DNA of 64,000 nt, from positions 186,001 through 250,000 of the forward strand of contig JAPPPQ010000017.1 of assembly GCA_028817435.1 (NCBI GenBank). The letters run 5' to 3'. Positions 63,723-64,000 of this stretch are shown here, in pieces. The DNA comes from Deltaproteobacteria bacterium (GTDB taxonomy: Bacteria; Myxococcota_A; UBA9160; UBA6930). Positions within the stretch are counted from its first letter, which is position 1, and each line of letters begins with the position of its first letter. A program made the translations under genes and the position numbers. The notes beneath the pieces are model-generated. The model was not told the DNA's origin and ran no database searches. It saw only the letters and a program-made list of their open reading frames with translations.

Positions 63723-63886
63723 GCGCCCCAAGTCCCGCTTTGGCGCCCCTCGCCGCCTGCATTTTGAGGTTGACGGAGGGCAGGGGGAGTGGTAGAAGGG
63801 GCAGCGAGCGCCTGTGTCATTTCGCGAATCCGAGGGTCGGGGAACCGAGCCAAAGGCAGGGCTTGGAAACCGAGTCGCGCGGGGAG

Positions 63887-64000
63887 TTAGCGGCCCCCCA
63901 GGCGCTCACCTTCAGCCTCTATCTTTGTGCGCAGTTTTCGGACACTGCGCGGGTTTGCGTTGTAGACCGTCTTCAGAAAAACCTCACGGCCACCGCCCTG
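63887..64000 (-). CDS. C-terminal end of an unidentified gene cut by the window edge
   Basis: The minus strand is open from base 64000 to a TAA at 63887-63889, giving the 37-residue tail GGGREVFLKTVYNANPRSVR through EGERLGGR. The composition is protein-like, unlike that of most antisense frames in this G+C-rich DNA, and the gene would converge on the YfgM-like gene. The family cannot be named from so little. The 160 bp between the two stops hold only a weak hairpin (about 63724-63747). Confidence 0.4.
   Translation of the reverse strand, partial: QGGGREVFLKTVYNANPRSVRKLRTKIEAEGERLGGR

Overview
This is a gene-dense, strongly G+C-rich bacterial chromosome segment that looks like a gammaproteobacterium of no genus I can name. 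The best evidence is the block thrS-infC-rpmI-rplT-pheS-pheT-ihfA-MerR gene-tRNA-Pro (23003-30362), an order familiar from Pseudomonas-type genomes, together with an IHF alpha subunit, tRNA genes that encode their own CCA ends, two large TonB-dependent receptors and a MutL that carries the endonuclease motif of MutH-less bacteria. Many genes overlap by exactly 4 bp (ATGA or GTGA), so translational coupling is common.

Layout. 1-5.8 kb: surface polysaccharide genes (partial sugar-phosphate transferase, glycosyltransferase, O-antigen ligase), the last two coupled to lon. 5.9-8.9 kb: tRNA-Leu, then a three-gene unit of a JAMM metallopeptidase, a beta-propeller lipoprotein and ATP sulfurylase. 9.0-9.6 kb: an A+T-richer islet with a small membrane gene, direct repeats and a 30-bp near-perfect inverted repeat. 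9.6-14.1 kb (minus): nadC-birA-coaX-fusA2, a cofactor operon ending in an EF-G-like GTPase. 14.6-22.8 kb: miaB-guaB, guaA, dnaE. 22.9-30.4 kb: tRNA-Val, the translation block and tRNA-Pro. 30.4-38.2 kb: acyl-CoA dehydrogenase, an anchored protein of unknown function and the two receptors. 38.7-40.8 kb: an atypical metallo-beta-lactamase-fold hydrolase and a zinc alcohol dehydrogenase. 40.8-44.2 kb: three unrecognised envelope genes (polytopic protein, anchored VWA-like protein, lipoprotein), followed by an MFS transporter, a LysM/M23 lipoprotein and apt.

47-58 kb is the accessory part: a lower-G+C DUF3800 gene beside tRNA-Arg, a gamma-glutamyltransferase without signal peptide, a crotonase-fold protein lacking the catalytic glutamates, a nitrilase-family amidase, pgi, an orphan DNA methyltransferase, and then a four-gene minus-strand operon of exported proteins (53719-56555). 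Three of these share a highly charged Arg/Glu/Gln coiled-coil module; the first is a CsgG/LpoB-like lipoprotein with a TPR-like tail. Its leader holds eight perfect copies of a 16-bp tandem repeat. Just beyond lies a degenerate sigma-54-activator-like regulator divergent from a 51-residue membrane peptide. The window closes with mutL, miaA, der, a YfgM-like protein and the C-terminal end of an unidentified gene.

The best candidates for something undescribed are the charged coiled-coil envelope operon with its repeat-laden leader (53.7-56.8 kb) and the VWA-like membrane cassette (40.8-44.2 kb). All functional calls were made by reading the sequence; no database search was run.
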